Shown one piece after another: positions 1 to 9,518 of a stretch of DNA of 64,000 nt. The stretch is from Pseudomonadota bacterium. Lineage in GTDB: Bacteria > Pseudomonadota > Gammaproteobacteria > Burkholderiales > Nitrosomonadaceae. The stretch lies in the NCBI GenBank assembly GCA_018240285.1, contig JAFEGA010000004.1, positions 62,001-126,000 of the forward strand. The letters run 5' to 3'. The position numbers were made by a program, and so were the translations under genes. The notes beneath the pieces were generated by a model that was given only the letters and a program-made list of their open reading frames with translations, ran no database searches and was not told the origin of the DNA. The first letter of the stretch is position 1, and every line of letters begins with the position of its first letter.

Positions 1-2876
1 TACCGGCGCCGGAAACATTTGTTCCCGGTTCCGCCGCCATTGTGGAGAAAGAACTGGCAACTTCTGCGACCGCCGCTACCGGCGCCGATCCGGAACTGCT
101 CGAGATTTTCCTGGAAGAAGCGGACATCGTGCTCGCCAGCATCGCCGATGATTTGCACAAATGCCGCATGGATGATGCCGATCGCGAACCGCTTGCCAGC
201 TTGCGGCGCGGATTTCACACCTTGAAAGGCAGCGGCCGCATGGTCGGGCTCGATGACATGAGTGAAGTGGCCTGGAATCTGGAACAAGTGCTGAATCTGT
301 GGCTGGATGAGAAAAGATTGGTTTCCGGCCAGTTAATGGACTTGATCGGCGATACGCATCGAGCCTATAGCGAATGGTGCAAGAATCTGCGCCAACAAGG
401 CAGCACTGATGTCGATGCGGAAGCATTGCTGCAGGCAGCGAAAGAATTATTAACCCGCAAAAAAGGAAAAGTCAGCAAAAAAGCAGCCGTTAAGCCGCAA
501 ACCGAAACGATCATTCTAGCAAGCGAGGAAGTTCAGGCTGCTGCCGCAATAGAACCACTGCCATCCGTGACGCCGGTACCGGCCGAAGCGAAGCAAGCGC
601 CACAACCGACGCAGCCTGCGCCATCAGCCGCTGCAACGTCCGGCCGAATCAATCCGGAATTGTTGCAGGCATTTTTGGAAGAAGCGGACATCATCATCCC
701 GCAAATCGGTGGAAAATTGCGCGGCTGGCGCATGCTGCCGCAAGACGGAGACATTCATCACGCATTACTGCGGTTGCTGCATACGCTGAAAGGCGGCGCG
801 CGTATGGCAGGGGCGTTGCCATTGGGTGAATTGATTCATGCGATGGAAAGCCAAGTGCAAAAGGCCTTCCGCGAACGCAATATCACCGATGCGGCACTGG
901 ATCAATTGGAAAAAGAGTTCGACGCGATCAGCGGCAAGATCGAGCAGCTGCAACGCGATGAAGCCGCTGTGCTGGCGGCAAATCAGGTTGCCGCTGCGGT
1001 GCCTGTGGCGATTTCCGGACCGGTGCAGCCGTCAACCGGAAAGGCCGGATTACTGCAATCCAAAACGCTGCTGCGCATCAATTCCGAACTGATCGACCGG
1101 CTGGTGAACGATGCCGGGGAAGCCAGCATTCTGCGCTCAAAAATCGAGGCGCAATTGAGCAATTTCAAGCAATCGTTGCAAGATCTGACGGACAGCACGC
1201 ACCGTCTGCACGATCAGTTGCGCGAAGTGGAAATCCAAGCGGAAACGCAAATGCAATCGCATCTTGCGCATCAGCAGGAAAGCGAACCGGCGTTTGATCC
1301 GCTCGAATTTGACCGTTTCTCGCGCTTCCAGGAGCTGACGCGATTAATGGCGGAGAGCGTGGACGACATTATCACCGTGCAAAAAAGCCTGCGGGCATCG
1401 CAGATCGCCGCGGAAGAAGCGGTTGCACAGCAAGCGCTGATGAACCGGCAATTGCAGCAATCGCTGCTGCAAATCCGCACCATTCCGTTCAGTAATTATG
1501 CCGAGCGTTATTACCGTATCGCCCGGCAGGCCGCTGACGACATGGGCAAGAAAGCCAGTCTGGAAATTCAGGGCGCCGAGGTTGAAATCGACCGCAGCGT
1601 GCTGGAGAAAATTAACCCGCCGCTCGAACACTTGCTGCGCAATGCCATCGCCCACGGCATCGAGGAACCGGCACAACGGCGGCAGTCGGGCAAACCGGAT
1701 AGCGGTCAGGTCGCGATCCGGTTGCGCCAGGAAGGCAACGAAGTGATCATCACGTTGAGCGACGATGGCCGCGGTCTGAATTTGCCGCGCATTCGCGAAG
1801 AAGCGCAACGCTTGGGTCTGATTCAAAAGGATGAAGCGCTCGACGACGGCAAAATCATGCCGCTGATTTTCACGCAGGGCTTGTCGACTACCGATTCGGT
1901 GACCGGTATTGCCGGGCGCGGTATCGGCCTGGATATCGTCAAAAATGAGATTACGATGCTGGGCGGGCGTATCAGCGTGGAATCCGTTCCCAATCAAGGA
2001 ACGGTTTTCACGATTAACCTCCCGCTGACCTTATCGGTTGCGCAAACGTTCATGGTTCGCGCCGGAAAACAGATTTATGCGATTCCGGCTTTCATTGTCG
2101 AGCATCAGCGCGAATTTGACGCGGAGATGCTGAAGAAAATCTACCGGGATCACTGTATTACCCTCAATGGTAAAACCTATCCGTTTGCGCATCTGTCGCA
2201 TTTGCTGGGGGAATCCGGTTTTGTCCCGGAAGCCGCACGGCACAGTCAGGTTCTGTTCCTGCATAGCGGCACCCAGCATCTGGCGGTGCATGTCGACGAA
2301 TTGACCGGCAGCAGCGAAGTCGTGGTCAAGAATATGGGGGCGCAGCTGGCGCATGCGCCAGGTGTGGAAGGCGCCACCATCACCGGTGACGGCGAAGTGA
2401 TTCTGATCCTGAATCCGGTAAAACTATTGCAACGTCCCGATGTGCAGAAAGCGCTCAACACACCGGTTGAGGACTTGATGTCCGCCACGCGGAAGAAAGC
2501 AGCCGCACCGCCCACTGTCATGATCGTGGACGATTCATTGACGGTGCGTAAAGTCACCTGCCGCCTGCTGGAACGCGAGGGGTGCGACGTGCTGATTGCA
2601 AAAAATGGCGCGGAAGCGGTCGAGATACTGCAAGAAGCTACACCGGATGTCATGCTGGTCGATCTGGAAATGCCGAAAATGAACGGTTTTGAATTGATCA
2701 AGAAAGTACGGGACAACCCCAAAACGGCGCATATGCCGGTCATCATCATCTCGTCGCGCACGGCGGAGAAACACCGGAAAGTCGCGAAGGATTTGGACGT
2801 CAATGTGTTTCTCGGCAAGCCTTACAAAGAGGAAGAGTTGCTCAATCATTTGTCCGGTCTGCTGAGGAAACGCTAA
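1..2876 (+). CDS. ChpA/PilL-like hybrid chemotaxis histidine kinase CheA (5'-truncated by window edge)
   Basis: The reading frame is open from base 3 with no stop before the GTG at 42, so the gene starts outside the window and at least 944 residues of its C-terminal part are present. Numbering from GTG 42, it has two Hpt domains, each with a phospho-accepting His (HTLKGSGRM near residue 59, HTLKGGARM near 248). A CheA dimer and HATPase core follows, with N-box NAIAHGIEEP, G1 DDGRGL and G2 GRGIGLDIV. Then come a CheW-like domain and a C-terminal receiver (VDDSLTVRK, VDLEMPKMNG, final Lys in GKPYKEE). Multiple Hpt domains plus a terminal receiver is the plan of ChpA/PilL, the kinase of the Pil-Chp system that controls type IV pilus twitching and surface sensing. 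No pil or che partners are visible because they would lie upstream. Confidence in the class is high; the ChpA assignment over other CheA hybrids is inferred. Confidence 0.9.
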   Translation, partial: PAPETFVPGSAAIVEKELATSATAATGADPELLEIFLEEADIVLASIADDLHKCRMDDADREPLASLRRGFHTLKGSGRMVGLDDMSEVAWNLEQVLNLWLDEKRLVSGQLMDLIGDTHRAYSEWCKNLRQQGSTDVDAEALLQAAKELLTRKKGKVSKKAAVKPQTETIILASEEVQAAAAIEPLPSVTPVPAEAKQAPQPTQPAPSAAATSGRINPELLQAFLEEADIIIPQIGGKLRGWRMLPQDGDIHHALLRLLHTLKGGARMAGALPLGELIHAMESQVQKAFRERNITDAALDQLEKEFDAISGKIEQLQRDEAAVLAANQVAAAVPVAISGPVQPSTGKAGLLQSKTLLRINSELIDRLVNDAGEASILRSKIEAQLSNFKQSLQDLTDSTHRLHDQLREVEIQAETQMQSHLAHQQESEPAFDPLEFDRFSRFQELTRLMAESVDDIITVQKSLRASQIAAEEAVAQQALMNRQLQQSLLQIRTIPFSNYAERYYRIARQAADDMGKKASLEIQGAEVEIDRSVLEKINPPLEHLLRNAIAHGIEEPAQRRQSGKPDSGQVAIRLRQEGNEVIITLSDDGRGLNLPRIREEAQRLGLIQKDEALDDGKIMPLIFTQGLSTTDSVTGIAGRGIGLDIVKNEITMLGGRISVESVPNQGTVFTINLPLTLSVAQTFMVRAGKQIYAIPAFIVEHQREFDAEMLKKIYRDHCITLNGKTYPFAHLSHLLGESGFVPEAARHSQVLFLHSGTQHLAVHVDELTGSSEVVVKNMGAQLAHAPGVEGATITGDGEVILILNPVKLLQRPDVQKALNTPVEDLMSATRKKAAAPPTVMIVDDSLTVRKVTCRLLEREGCDVLIAKNGAEAVEILQEATPDVMLVDLEMPKMNGFELIKKVRDNPKTAHMPVIIISSRTAEKHRKVAKDLDVNVFLGKPYKEEELLNHLSGLLRKR

Positions 2877-3110
2877 TTAATTGACTGCACGAGCGAATCG
2901 CTTCGTTGCGCGGCACTCACTCCCTCGCCTATCTTGTTGATATGTCCAGGTTGCTGCGCTTCGTGCGCCTATCGCTTCATCTCGTCCGCCGGATTAATCA
3001 GGGTTTCCCAAGGAGATCGTGAAAGCCGGTAGTAGCCACTCCGCAAAGAAATACTGCATAATTTCATCGCTTGATGGTGTATTCATTCATGAAAATTTTC
3101 AGGAGGAGCG
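2877..3110. other. Intergenic spacer, no gene seen
   Basis: This 234-bp spacer holds C/T-rich repetitive-looking sequence (about 2885-3010) with several short GCG/CGC-containing runs. I see no clean hairpin-plus-T terminator and no open frame of note. A strong AGGAGG ribosome site at its right end belongs to the next gene. Confidence 0.4.
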
Positions 3111-3815
3111 ATGGCAAGCAACGCAGTGAAGCAAATTCAACAGGCACTCAAAAATAAAGGTTTCGATCCGGGAGCTATCGACGGCATCTGGGGGCGCAAG
3201 ACCATTGCTGCGGTAAAACAATTTCAGCAGCAACAGGGCCTTGAAGCGGACGGCATCGTCGGGCCGAAAACTTCGGCGGCGCTTTTCTCGAATTCAACCT
3301 CCACATTCTCTGCAACCAACCCGCTGCTGCCGTGGTTTGAAGAAGCCCGTCATTTGATGGGTACCAAGGAAGTGCTCGGTGACAAAAATAACCTCGTCAT
3401 CATGGATTGGGCGAAGGATCTCGACATCCACTATGCCGGTGATGATGTGCCGTGGTGCGGCCTGTTTGTCGCGCATTGCGTCGGCACCACCTTGCAGCAG
3501 GAAGTGCTGCCGGGCAATCCGCTGGGTGCGCGGCAATGGGAAAAATTCGGAACCGCTGCCACACCCCGCCTCGGTGCCATTATGGTGTTCTGGCGCGAAT
3601 CGCTGGCCAGCGGGAAAGGCCATGTGGGCTTCTATGCGGGTGAAGATGACGAGGCTTACCAGATTCTCGGCGGTAATCAATCGGATGAAGTTTGCTTGAT
3701 GTGGTTAAGCAAAGATAGATTCCGCTGCGCACGCTGGCCGGGAACGGCGGCTTCTCTTCATACCAATGTCGTGCTCAAGGATAGAGATGAGGGGCTGTCA
3801 GTCAACGAAGCATAG
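3111..3815 (+). CDS. Peptidoglycan-binding, NlpC/P60-like (TIGR02594-type) lysin-like protein
   Basis: This 234-residue protein has no signal peptide. Residues about 4-62 form a PG_binding_1 domain (IQQALKNKGF, GIWGRKTIAAVKQFQQ, ADGIVGPKT). The rest resembles the TIGR02594 family, a papain-like/NlpC-P60 relative. A candidate nucleophile Cys lies in VPWCGLFVAHC and a candidate His in GKGHVGFYAG, followed by GGNQSDEV. The ATG is preceded by CAGGAGG about eight bases upstream, so the start is firm. Such proteins are common as prophage endolysins and as stand-alone cell-wall hydrolases, probably cleaving peptide bonds of peptidoglycan. No phage structural genes or holin are adjacent. A second lysin-like gene of another family lies at 13071. 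Catalysis has not been shown; the domain call is fairly secure. Confidence 0.8.
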   Translation: MASNAVKQIQQALKNKGFDPGAIDGIWGRKTIAAVKQFQQQQGLEADGIVGPKTSAALFSNSTSTFSATNPLLPWFEEARHLMGTKEVLGDKNNLVIMDWAKDLDIHYAGDDVPWCGLFVAHCVGTTLQQEVLPGNPLGARQWEKFGTAATPRLGAIMVFWRESLASGKGHVGFYAGEDDEAYQILGGNQSDEVCLMWLSKDRFRCARWPGTAASLHTNVVLKDRDEGLSVNEA

Positions 3816-3923
3816 ATGCTGCTAACAGGAAAAATAATAATCTTTCTGTTTATTCATACCCGATAACGTCTAATATAGCGAAACGGAAGTTTTCTCCGGC
3901 TTAGTTCCAATAGGAGTTTTGTG

Positions 3924-6302
3924 ATGACCCAATATATCGCCTGGTTTGATCAATTGACAATGAACGATGTCAGTCTGGTCGGCGGCAAGAATGCTTCGCT
4001 GGGTGAAATGATCAGCCATCTTGCGCAAGCTGGCGTGACTGTGCCGGCCGGTTTTGCCACCACGACTGTAGCGTACCGCGAATTTCTCGCGGCCAACGGA
4101 CTGACTGACCGTATCAATCAGTTGTTGAGCGGTTTGAATGTCGACGACATCCAAGCGCTGACCGCCGCCGGCAAGACCATACGCGGCTGGGTGCTCGATG
4201 CCGCGCTGCCCGATACCATTGCGCAGGCCATTTCGCAGGCTTACGAGCAGCTTGCCGCGGCCAGCGGCGGCGATGTTTCGTTTGCCGTGCGCTCGTCGGC
4301 GACCGCCGAGGATTTGGCCGATGCGTCGTTTGCCGGACAGCAGGAGACGATGCTGAACGTGCGCGGATTGGATCAAATCATTGCGGCGGTCAAAGTGGTG
4401 TTTGCGTCGCTGTACAACGACCGCGCGATAGCCTATCGCGTGCATCAAGGTTTTGCACACGATAAGGTGTATTTGTCCGCCGGTATTCAGAAAATGGTGC
4501 GCAGCGATCTGGGTGCGAGCGGCGTGATGTTCACGCTGGATACCGAGTCCGGCTTCCGCGACGCCGTTTTCATCACCGCCACGTACGGATTGGGTGAAAC
4601 CATCGTGCAAGGTATCGTCAATCCGGATGAGTTCTATGTATACAAACGCGGGCTTGCCGCCGGGAAAACGGCGGTGCTGTCGCGGCGGCTGGGTACCAAG
4701 GCGGTCGAAATGGTATACGCCGGGGAAAAAAGCGCCAGCGGTGCGTTTACTTTGACGCGCGATGTCGAAGCGGCGCGGCGCATGCGTTTCTCGCTGTCGG
4801 ATGCGCAAGCCGAGGCGCTGGCGCGGCAGGCGGTGATCATCGAACAGCATTACGGCCGGCCGATGGATATCGAATGGGCGCTGGATGGCCAGGATGGGCA
4901 ACTGTACATCGTGCAGGCGCGTCCGGAAACGGTGGAAAGCCGCGCTGCACCGGTGCTGGAACGGTTCAAGCTCAACCGCAAGGGTTTGGTGCTGGCGGAA
5001 GGGCGCGCGATTGGCAGCAAAATCGGCCAGGGAACGGCGCGTTTGATTAAGGGTGTCGACCAAATGCACGCCGTTCAGCCGGGCGATGTGTTGGTGACCG
5101 ATATGACCGACCCGGATTGGGAGCCGATCATGAAACGCGCGTCGGCGATCGTCACCAACCGCGGCGGACGCACCTGTCACGCTGCGATCATCGCGCGCGA
5201 AATGGGCATTCCCGCCGTTGTCGGTTGCGGCAATGCCACCGCGCTGATTGCCAATGGCTCGGATGTGACCGTCTCCTGCGCGGAAGGCGATACCGGGCGC
5301 GTTTACGAGGGATTATTGCCATTCGAGCACCTGAAAACCGATACCGGCAATCTGCCCGATTTGCCGGTCAAGATCATGATGAACGTGGGCGATCCGTCGC
5401 GCGCCTTTGCGGTGTCCCGCACGCCGAATCAGGGCGTCGGGTTGGCGCGGCTGGAATTCATCATCAATAACCGCATCGGTATCCACCCGAAAGCGCTGCT
5501 GGAGTTCAACGCGCTGCCCAGCGATTTGAAGAGCCAAATCGGGCGCCGCATTGCGGGTTACGCGAACCCCGTCGATTTTTACGTGGAAAAATTGACCGAG
5601 GGCATCGCCACGCTGGCCGCGGCGTTTTACCCGCACCCGGTGATCGTGCGCACCTCCGATTTCAAATCCAACGAGTACGCCAACCTGATCGGCGGCAGCC
5701 GCTATGAACCGGATGAAGAAAACCCGATGATCGGTTTTCGCGGTGCTTCGCGCTATGTCGCCGCCGCGTTCCGCGATTGTTTCGAGCTGGAATGCCGCGC
5801 GCTGCGCAAGGTGCGGGACGACATGGGGCTGACCAACGTCGAGATCATGATTCCGTTCTGCCGCACGCTGGAAGAAGCCGGGCAAGTCACCGCATTGCTC
5901 GCATCGCAAGGATTGGCGCGCGGCCAAAACGGGCTGCGCTTGATCATGATGTGCGAAATTCCTTCCAATGCACTGCTGGCGGAGGAATTCCTGCAATTTT
6001 TCGACGGCTTCTCCATCGGTTCGAACGACATGACGCAGTTGACGCTCGGAGTTGATCGCGATTCCAGTCTGGTCGCGCCCGTTTTCGATGAACGCAATCC
6101 GGCGGTCAAGAAGCTGCTGGCGATGGCCATCGAAGCGTGCCGCAAGCAGGGAAAATACATCGGCATTTGCGGCCAGGGGCCGTCGGATTACCCGGATTTC
6201 GCCGTCTGGCTTTATGAGCAAGGTGTCAGCAGTCTGTCGCTCAATCCCGATTCCGTGGTGGATACCTGGTTGCACCTGTCCAAACTGAACAAACCGAACT
6301 AA
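3924..6302 (+). CDS. ppsA: Phosphoenolpyruvate synthase
   Basis: This enzyme converts pyruvate, ATP and water to PEP, AMP and phosphate, the entry step of gluconeogenesis; in an autotroph it feeds sugar synthesis from C3 acids. The 792 residues match the family length. The N-terminal ATP-grasp half opens with [11 protein letters not shown]. The swivelling phosphohistidine domain carries [15 protein letters not shown] with the catalytic His near residue 419. The TIM barrel has [22 protein letters not shown] and [16 protein letters not shown], and the catalytic Cys sits in ICGQGPSD near residue 749 (CGQAPSD is more usual). An ATG at 3924 with TAGGAG eight bases upstream is preferred over the in-frame GTG at 3921. 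The gene for its regulator PpsR begins 10 bp downstream. Confidence 0.97.
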   Translation: MTQYIAWFDQLTMNDVSLVGGKNASLGEMISHLAQAGVTVPAGFATTTVAYREFLAANGLTDRINQLLSGLNVDDIQALTAAGKTIRGWVLDAALPDTIAQAISQAYEQLAAASGGDVSFAVRSSATAEDLADASFAGQQETMLNVRGLDQIIAAVKVVFASLYNDRAIAYRVHQGFAHDKVYLSAGIQKMVRSDLGASGVMFTLDTESGFRDAVFITATYGLGETIVQGIVNPDEFYVYKRGLAAGKTAVLSRRLGTKAVEMVYAGEKSASGAFTLTRDVEAARRMRFSLSDAQAEALARQAVIIEQHYGRPMDIEWALDGQDGQLYIVQARPETVESRAAPVLERFKLNRKGLVLAEGRAIGSKIGQGTARLIKGVDQMHAVQPGDVLVTDMTDPDWEPIMKRASAIVTNRGGRTCHAAIIAREMGIPAVVGCGNATALIANGSDVTVSCAEGDTGRVYEGLLPFEHLKTDTGNLPDLPVKIMMNVGDPSRAFAVSRTPNQGVGLARLEFIINNRIGIHPKALLEFNALPSDLKSQIGRRIAGYANPVDFYVEKLTEGIATLAAAFYPHPVIVRTSDFKSNEYANLIGGSRYEPDEENPMIGFRGASRYVAAAFRDCFELECRALRKVRDDMGLTNVEIMIPFCRTLEEAGQVTALLASQGLARGQNGLRLIMMCEIPSNALLAEEFLQFFDGFSIGSNDMTQLTLGVDRDSSLVAPVFDERNPAVKKLLAMAIEACRKQGKYIGICGQGPSDYPDFAVWLYEQGVSSLSLNPDSVVDTWLHLSKLNKPN

Positions 6303-6312
6303 CTGAATCCGC

Positions 6313-7143
6313 GTGACCCGGCAAAAGCGCACCGTTTTTTACTTGTCCGATCGCACCGGCATCACCGCGGAAACACTCGGCCACAGCTTGCTGACACAGT
6401 TTGACGGCATCGACTGGGAAACGGTCAACGTGCCGTTTCTGGACGACAGCGAAAAGGCCCGCGCCGTGGTAGCGCAGATCAATCAGGCCGCCGAGCAGGA
6501 TGGCCACCGCCCGCTGGTGTTCAGCACGTTGCAGCAGCCGGAAATACTCGACGTGATCAAACAAGCCGATTGCCGAGTGTACGATTTTTTTGAGGCATTC
6601 ACCCATCCGGTCGAAGCCGAGTTGCGCCGGCCTTCCGCGCGCAAAGCCGGCCGCTCGCACGGTTTGCAGAACAGCCCGGCGTATTTCAAGCGCATCGCCG
6701 CGGTCAATTTCGTGCTGGCGCACGACGACGGCGTCAATCCAAAGCATTTTAGTGAAGCCGACATCATTCTGATCGGCGTCTCGCGCTGCGGCAAAACGCC
6801 GACGTGTCTGTATCTGGGGCTGCAATACGGCATCGCCGCGGCGAATTATCCGCTGACGCCAGACGACATGGACGTGCAACAGCTTCCGGCGGTGCTCGAA
6901 CCGGTCAAACACAAACTGTTCGGCCTGACCCTGACCCCGGCGCAACTGCACTTCATCCGCCAGGAACGCCGCCCGGACAGCCGCTACGCCTCACTGACGC
7001 AATGCCAGCGGGAAATCCAGTGGCAGGAAGCGCTATTCAGCCGCTTCGACATCCCGTACCTCGATACCACGCGCATTTCCATCGAGGAAATCAGCGCGAT
7101 CATTCTGGATCGTTGCGGGTTGAAGCGGCAGTTATATGGGTGA
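6313..7143 (+). CDS. ppsR: PEP synthase regulatory kinase/pyrophosphorylase
   Basis: PpsR (DUF299 family, E. coli YdiA) inactivates PEP synthase by ADP-dependent phosphorylation of a Thr next to the catalytic His and reactivates it by phosphate-dependent removal. The 276-residue protein opens with the family signature VFYLSDRTGITAETLGHSLL. It carries the P-loop-like GVSRCGKTPT near residues 155-164, followed by AANYPLTPDDM. The target Thr in PpsA (RTCH) is present, so the pair should be functional. A GTG start at 6313 is used because no ATG precedes the conserved N-terminus. The 10-bp gap to ppsA indicates a two-gene operon. No clear terminator follows; the next genes are on the other strand. 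Confidence 0.95.
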   Translation: MTRQKRTVFYLSDRTGITAETLGHSLLTQFDGIDWETVNVPFLDDSEKARAVVAQINQAAEQDGHRPLVFSTLQQPEILDVIKQADCRVYDFFEAFTHPVEAELRRPSARKAGRSHGLQNSPAYFKRIAAVNFVLAHDDGVNPKHFSEADIILIGVSRCGKTPTCLYLGLQYGIAAANYPLTPDDMDVQQLPAVLEPVKHKLFGLTLTPAQLHFIRQERRPDSRYASLTQCQREIQWQEALFSRFDIPYLDTTRISIEEISAIILDRCGLKRQLYG

Positions 7144-7187
7144 GTGAACAATAAAATCTAAATGACCGTAGATGAAGCTCATCAATT

Positions 7188-7325
7188 TTAGATAGTCGCC
7201 TCTACATCAAAAGTTCCATTATTATTCTTGTTGATGATGATTCTAGTGGCTCCATTATCCAAAAAGCTTTGAACAACTGTAGGTACACTGTCAGCGGGTA
7301 TATTTCTTAGGGGTTCGATCGGCAT
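7188..7325 (-). CDS. Small hypothetical protein (45 aa)
   Basis: A short open frame on the minus strand begins with an ATG whose complement is at 7323-7325 and ends at TAA (complement 7188-7190). A good GGAGGA ribosome site lies seven bases before the ATG. The product starts MPIEPLRNIPADSVPTVV and contains SFLDNGATRIIINKNNNG, ending FDVEATI. It is mildly acidic with no membrane segment. It lies 27 bp downstream of the lipoprotein gene at 7353 on the same strand and is probably cotranscribed. I do not recognise the family. The strong ribosome site, the codon-like composition and the position in a co-directional run are the evidence that it is real. Confidence 0.55.
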   Translation of the reverse strand: MPIEPLRNIPADSVPTVVQSFLDNGATRIIINKNNNGTFDVEATI

Positions 7326-7352
7326 TTTAAATCCTCCATTCATAGTATGAGT

Positions 7353-8693
7353 TTATGGAATCGACAATTCTCTTATTGCAAGATCTCGCAACGATTTGTT
7401 CTCAGAACCAAATATTAGTAATGTTGAAGAAAAACTATATCCTCTATTTTTTAGCCAATTATTTAGTTTTTTGTTGTTATCTGGACTAGCTTTTTGCCAA
7501 ACTGCAATTCTTGCTGTGTTTTCATCAGTACCAAAATTTTGGGCTACGATACGCTCGCGAACTCCGTGTTGAATAATGATTAAGCAACTGTCTTTTATTT
7601 CACGCAGCTGCTGTTTTTGTTCTTCATTCCAACTTCCTTCTGGGAAATAGCCAAGCGTTGCCATGCAAGATTCTTCAATGTAATTTTTATCTAAAACTTT
7701 TTCCACCATGGCTTGTACCGCTTTAGCAATAGACTCGGTTGCATCTTTACTTAATTGTATCCGAGATGTTGGAGAGCTAAATTCGCTGGAGCTTGTGGTG
7801 CTGGCGATTGTATTGTTTAAAGAAGAATCTTTAGCTTTCTCGATAGCTGCGCGATTTTTCTGAGCCTCTTCGTATAGTTTTTTGCGAGTTTGAACTGTAT
7901 TTTCAGCTGCATCAACTTCACGCTGAGCACGCTCAAGTTCCTCTTTGCTTCTTTCCCAATTTTTCTGTGCTGTTGCTTTTTCTGCATCGGTTGCTGAAGA
8001 ATTATTCGCTTGTTTGTCTCGTTCGGTTTTTGCTGCGGCTTCAGCTTTTTCTTGACTGTTACGAGTTTCTTCCGCTGCTTTCAAAGCAGCCTTTGCTTCC
8101 TCTAGCTCATTATTTTTGTTTGTTTCGTTTTCTCGTGCAGCATCAAGAAGCGCTTGATTTGACAGAAGGCTGGCTGATGCTGAAGCGCTGGTTGTTCCCG
8201 TAAGTGCTGCTTGATTAGCAGCTACTGCTCCAGTCAACTGCTCAACTGCCAGGATAACTGCTGTTAAATCTTGACTGCGCCCAAGTAATGTAACAATCTG
8301 AGTTGGACCAGCCGCATTATTAATAAATGCTTCGCACATTCGATATAGCGCATCTCGCATTAAAGTGATCGATTGCGTGCGTAATCCAATACTTGCGATT
8401 GATGCTTGCTGGCTATGCGAAAGCGCACCGGAGCCCGCGCGTGGGACGCTTGCGCTGATACCAAGTGAGGCAGCATAAGCAGCCATTGCATCTGGGCTTG
8501 GTTCGGCGCAAATCTTGCCAAGATTATTAATTAGTACTAGCCGCTGCTGGACATCAAGATGAATTGCTTTACCTTCTCTGCCATCGAAGCTTCCAATCAA
8601 TGGTGTGGTGCGGCTGATAGAATTAAAATTAGCGCAACCTGATAAGCTTAGAATACAGCCTAATATTATTAACTGGTTGAATATTTTTCTCAT
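7353..8693 (-). CDS. Coiled-coil lipoprotein of unknown function
   Basis: The frame extends to an ATG at 8705. The ATG at 8693 has a GGAA element about seven bases upstream and gives a compact 20-residue lipoprotein signal (hydrophobic LIILGCILSL, lipobox LSGC), so I start there. The mature protein of about 426 residues has an N-terminal alpha-helical part, a long Ala/Glu/Lys-rich coiled coil around residues 185-300 (AKAALKAAEETRNSQEKAEA is typical), and a C-terminal globular part with four Cys outside the lipobox. It should be anchored in the outer or inner membrane facing the periplasm. Base composition is clearly AT-richer than the neighbouring ppsA/mutL, hinting at acquisition. No family is recognised. 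Confidence 0.75.
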   Translation of the reverse strand: MRKIFNQLIILGCILSLSGCANFNSISRTTPLIGSFDGREGKAIHLDVQQRLVLINNLGKICAEPSPDAMAAYAASLGISASVPRAGSGALSHSQQASIASIGLRTQSITLMRDALYRMCEAFINNAAGPTQIVTLLGRSQDLTAVILAVEQLTGAVAANQAALTGTTSASASASLLSNQALLDAARENETNKNNELEEAKAALKAAEETRNSQEKAEAAAKTERDKQANNSSATDAEKATAQKNWERSKEELERAQREVDAAENTVQTRKKLYEEAQKNRAAIEKAKDSSLNNTIASTTSSSEFSSPTSRIQLSKDATESIAKAVQAMVEKVLDKNYIEESCMATLGYFPEGSWNEEQKQQLREIKDSCLIIIQHGVRERIVAQNFGTDENTARIAVWQKASPDNNKKLNNWLKNRGYSFSSTLLIFGSENKSLRDLAIRELSIP

Positions 8694-8847
8694 TATTAAT
8701 TCCATGCTAGATTATTGCCAAGCGGTATTTTTTAGTTAAGAGGATTTAAAAAATCTGACTAAAATAATTTAACAGACTGTTAGATAAGCTACAAATAATC
8801 AGAAATAATTTGCTTACACTTAAGTACTTATCTGTTGAATTTATCAT

Positions 8848-9240
8848 TCATTGACTACACGCCACCCCCCATTCCACCTCCTCCAGACTATCCGGCTTGA
8901 CCGTTTCCCATTTCTGCGGCTGGTTGTATGAGCGTATTTGGTCGCCGTGTTCCATATGCAGGCTGAAGAGCGAGTAAGCGAGGGTGCGGATTTGTTTTTC
9001 GCGGCATTCGTATTCGCGCCGGACTTTTTTCGATAGAAACTCGGCGCCGGCGGCTTTTTGCAGCGTTTGGTAATCGAACAGAATCGCCATTTTGGCCCGT
9101 CCGGCCGCTTTACGGATCGAAGCGGTGTCGGCGTACAGCGCGTATCCGCCCTCGCGGCCGTCTTCGCCGATCCGGGTCCATTCCGCTATTGTGCTGGTGC
9201 TTGTGAAAATCAATGCTAAAGTTAGTAATGCTTTTTTCAT
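8848..9240 (-). CDS. Secreted surface-adhesin-E-like protein
   Basis: The 130-residue product has a clear Sec signal peptide (MKKALLTLALIFTSTSTIAE). Its mature part resembles the surface-adhesin protein E family (PF16747 type), small periplasmic or surface proteins built around W-x-R-I...YADTASIRK, a central AILFDYQ strand, an EYEC motif and a C-terminal EVEWGVAC. Two Cys could form a disulfide. A relative lies at 17153, with shared layout (signal, W-x-x-(V/I), D-x-x-(T/S)-(V/I)-R-K, E-(Y/F)-(E/D)-C, final Cys) but low identity. Function is unknown beyond the family name. It is flanked by AT-rich spacers and probably transcribed alone. Confidence 0.7.
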   Translation of the reverse strand: MKKALLTLALIFTSTSTIAEWTRIGEDGREGGYALYADTASIRKAAGRAKMAILFDYQTLQKAAGAEFLSKKVRREYECREKQIRTLAYSLFSLHMEHGDQIRSYNQPQKWETVKPDSLEEVEWGVACSQ

Positions 9241-9410
9241 GAATATTGTCTGATTTTTTATTAGATGAAGCTATCCAAAACGCAATGAACAGACTGAGCG
9301 TTGATCATTCCATATAGTCAGGAATAAAAATGGATGTTTCTTTGCATGACTAACAGCATAGCGAAGCAGATTATTTGCGGATTATATTGGGTTGCAGCGA
9401 TCAGCGTAGA

Positions 9411-9466
9411 TTGGAAGTTTAAATCCGGCATACTTCCACATGTTTGGTTACCGTTTAAATTTCCAA
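9411..9466. repeat. Imperfect inverted repeat in spacer
   Basis: The left arm TTGGAAGTTTAAA (9411-9423) pairs with TTTAAATTTCCAA (9454-9466) with one mismatch, around a loop of about 30 bases. It lies between two minus-strand genes (9241-9518). No T-run follows on the minus strand, so a terminator role is weak. It may be an operator or a decayed repeat. Confidence 0.4.
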
Positions 9467-9518
9467 CCCAGCTGTCATTTCGCACACCAGCATATGAAAC
9501 ACTGTACTATGTTTTCTT

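Noticed and set aside
3870..5180. Long minus-strand open frame (436 codons) opposite ppsA
   Set aside because: It lies antisense to a gene with full family motifs. Its product is rich in Arg/His/Gln with no domain, typical of the antisense of GC-rich coding sequence.
5313..6332. Second long minus-strand frame opposite ppsA
   Set aside because: Same reasoning: antisense of conserved motifs and no recognisable protein features.
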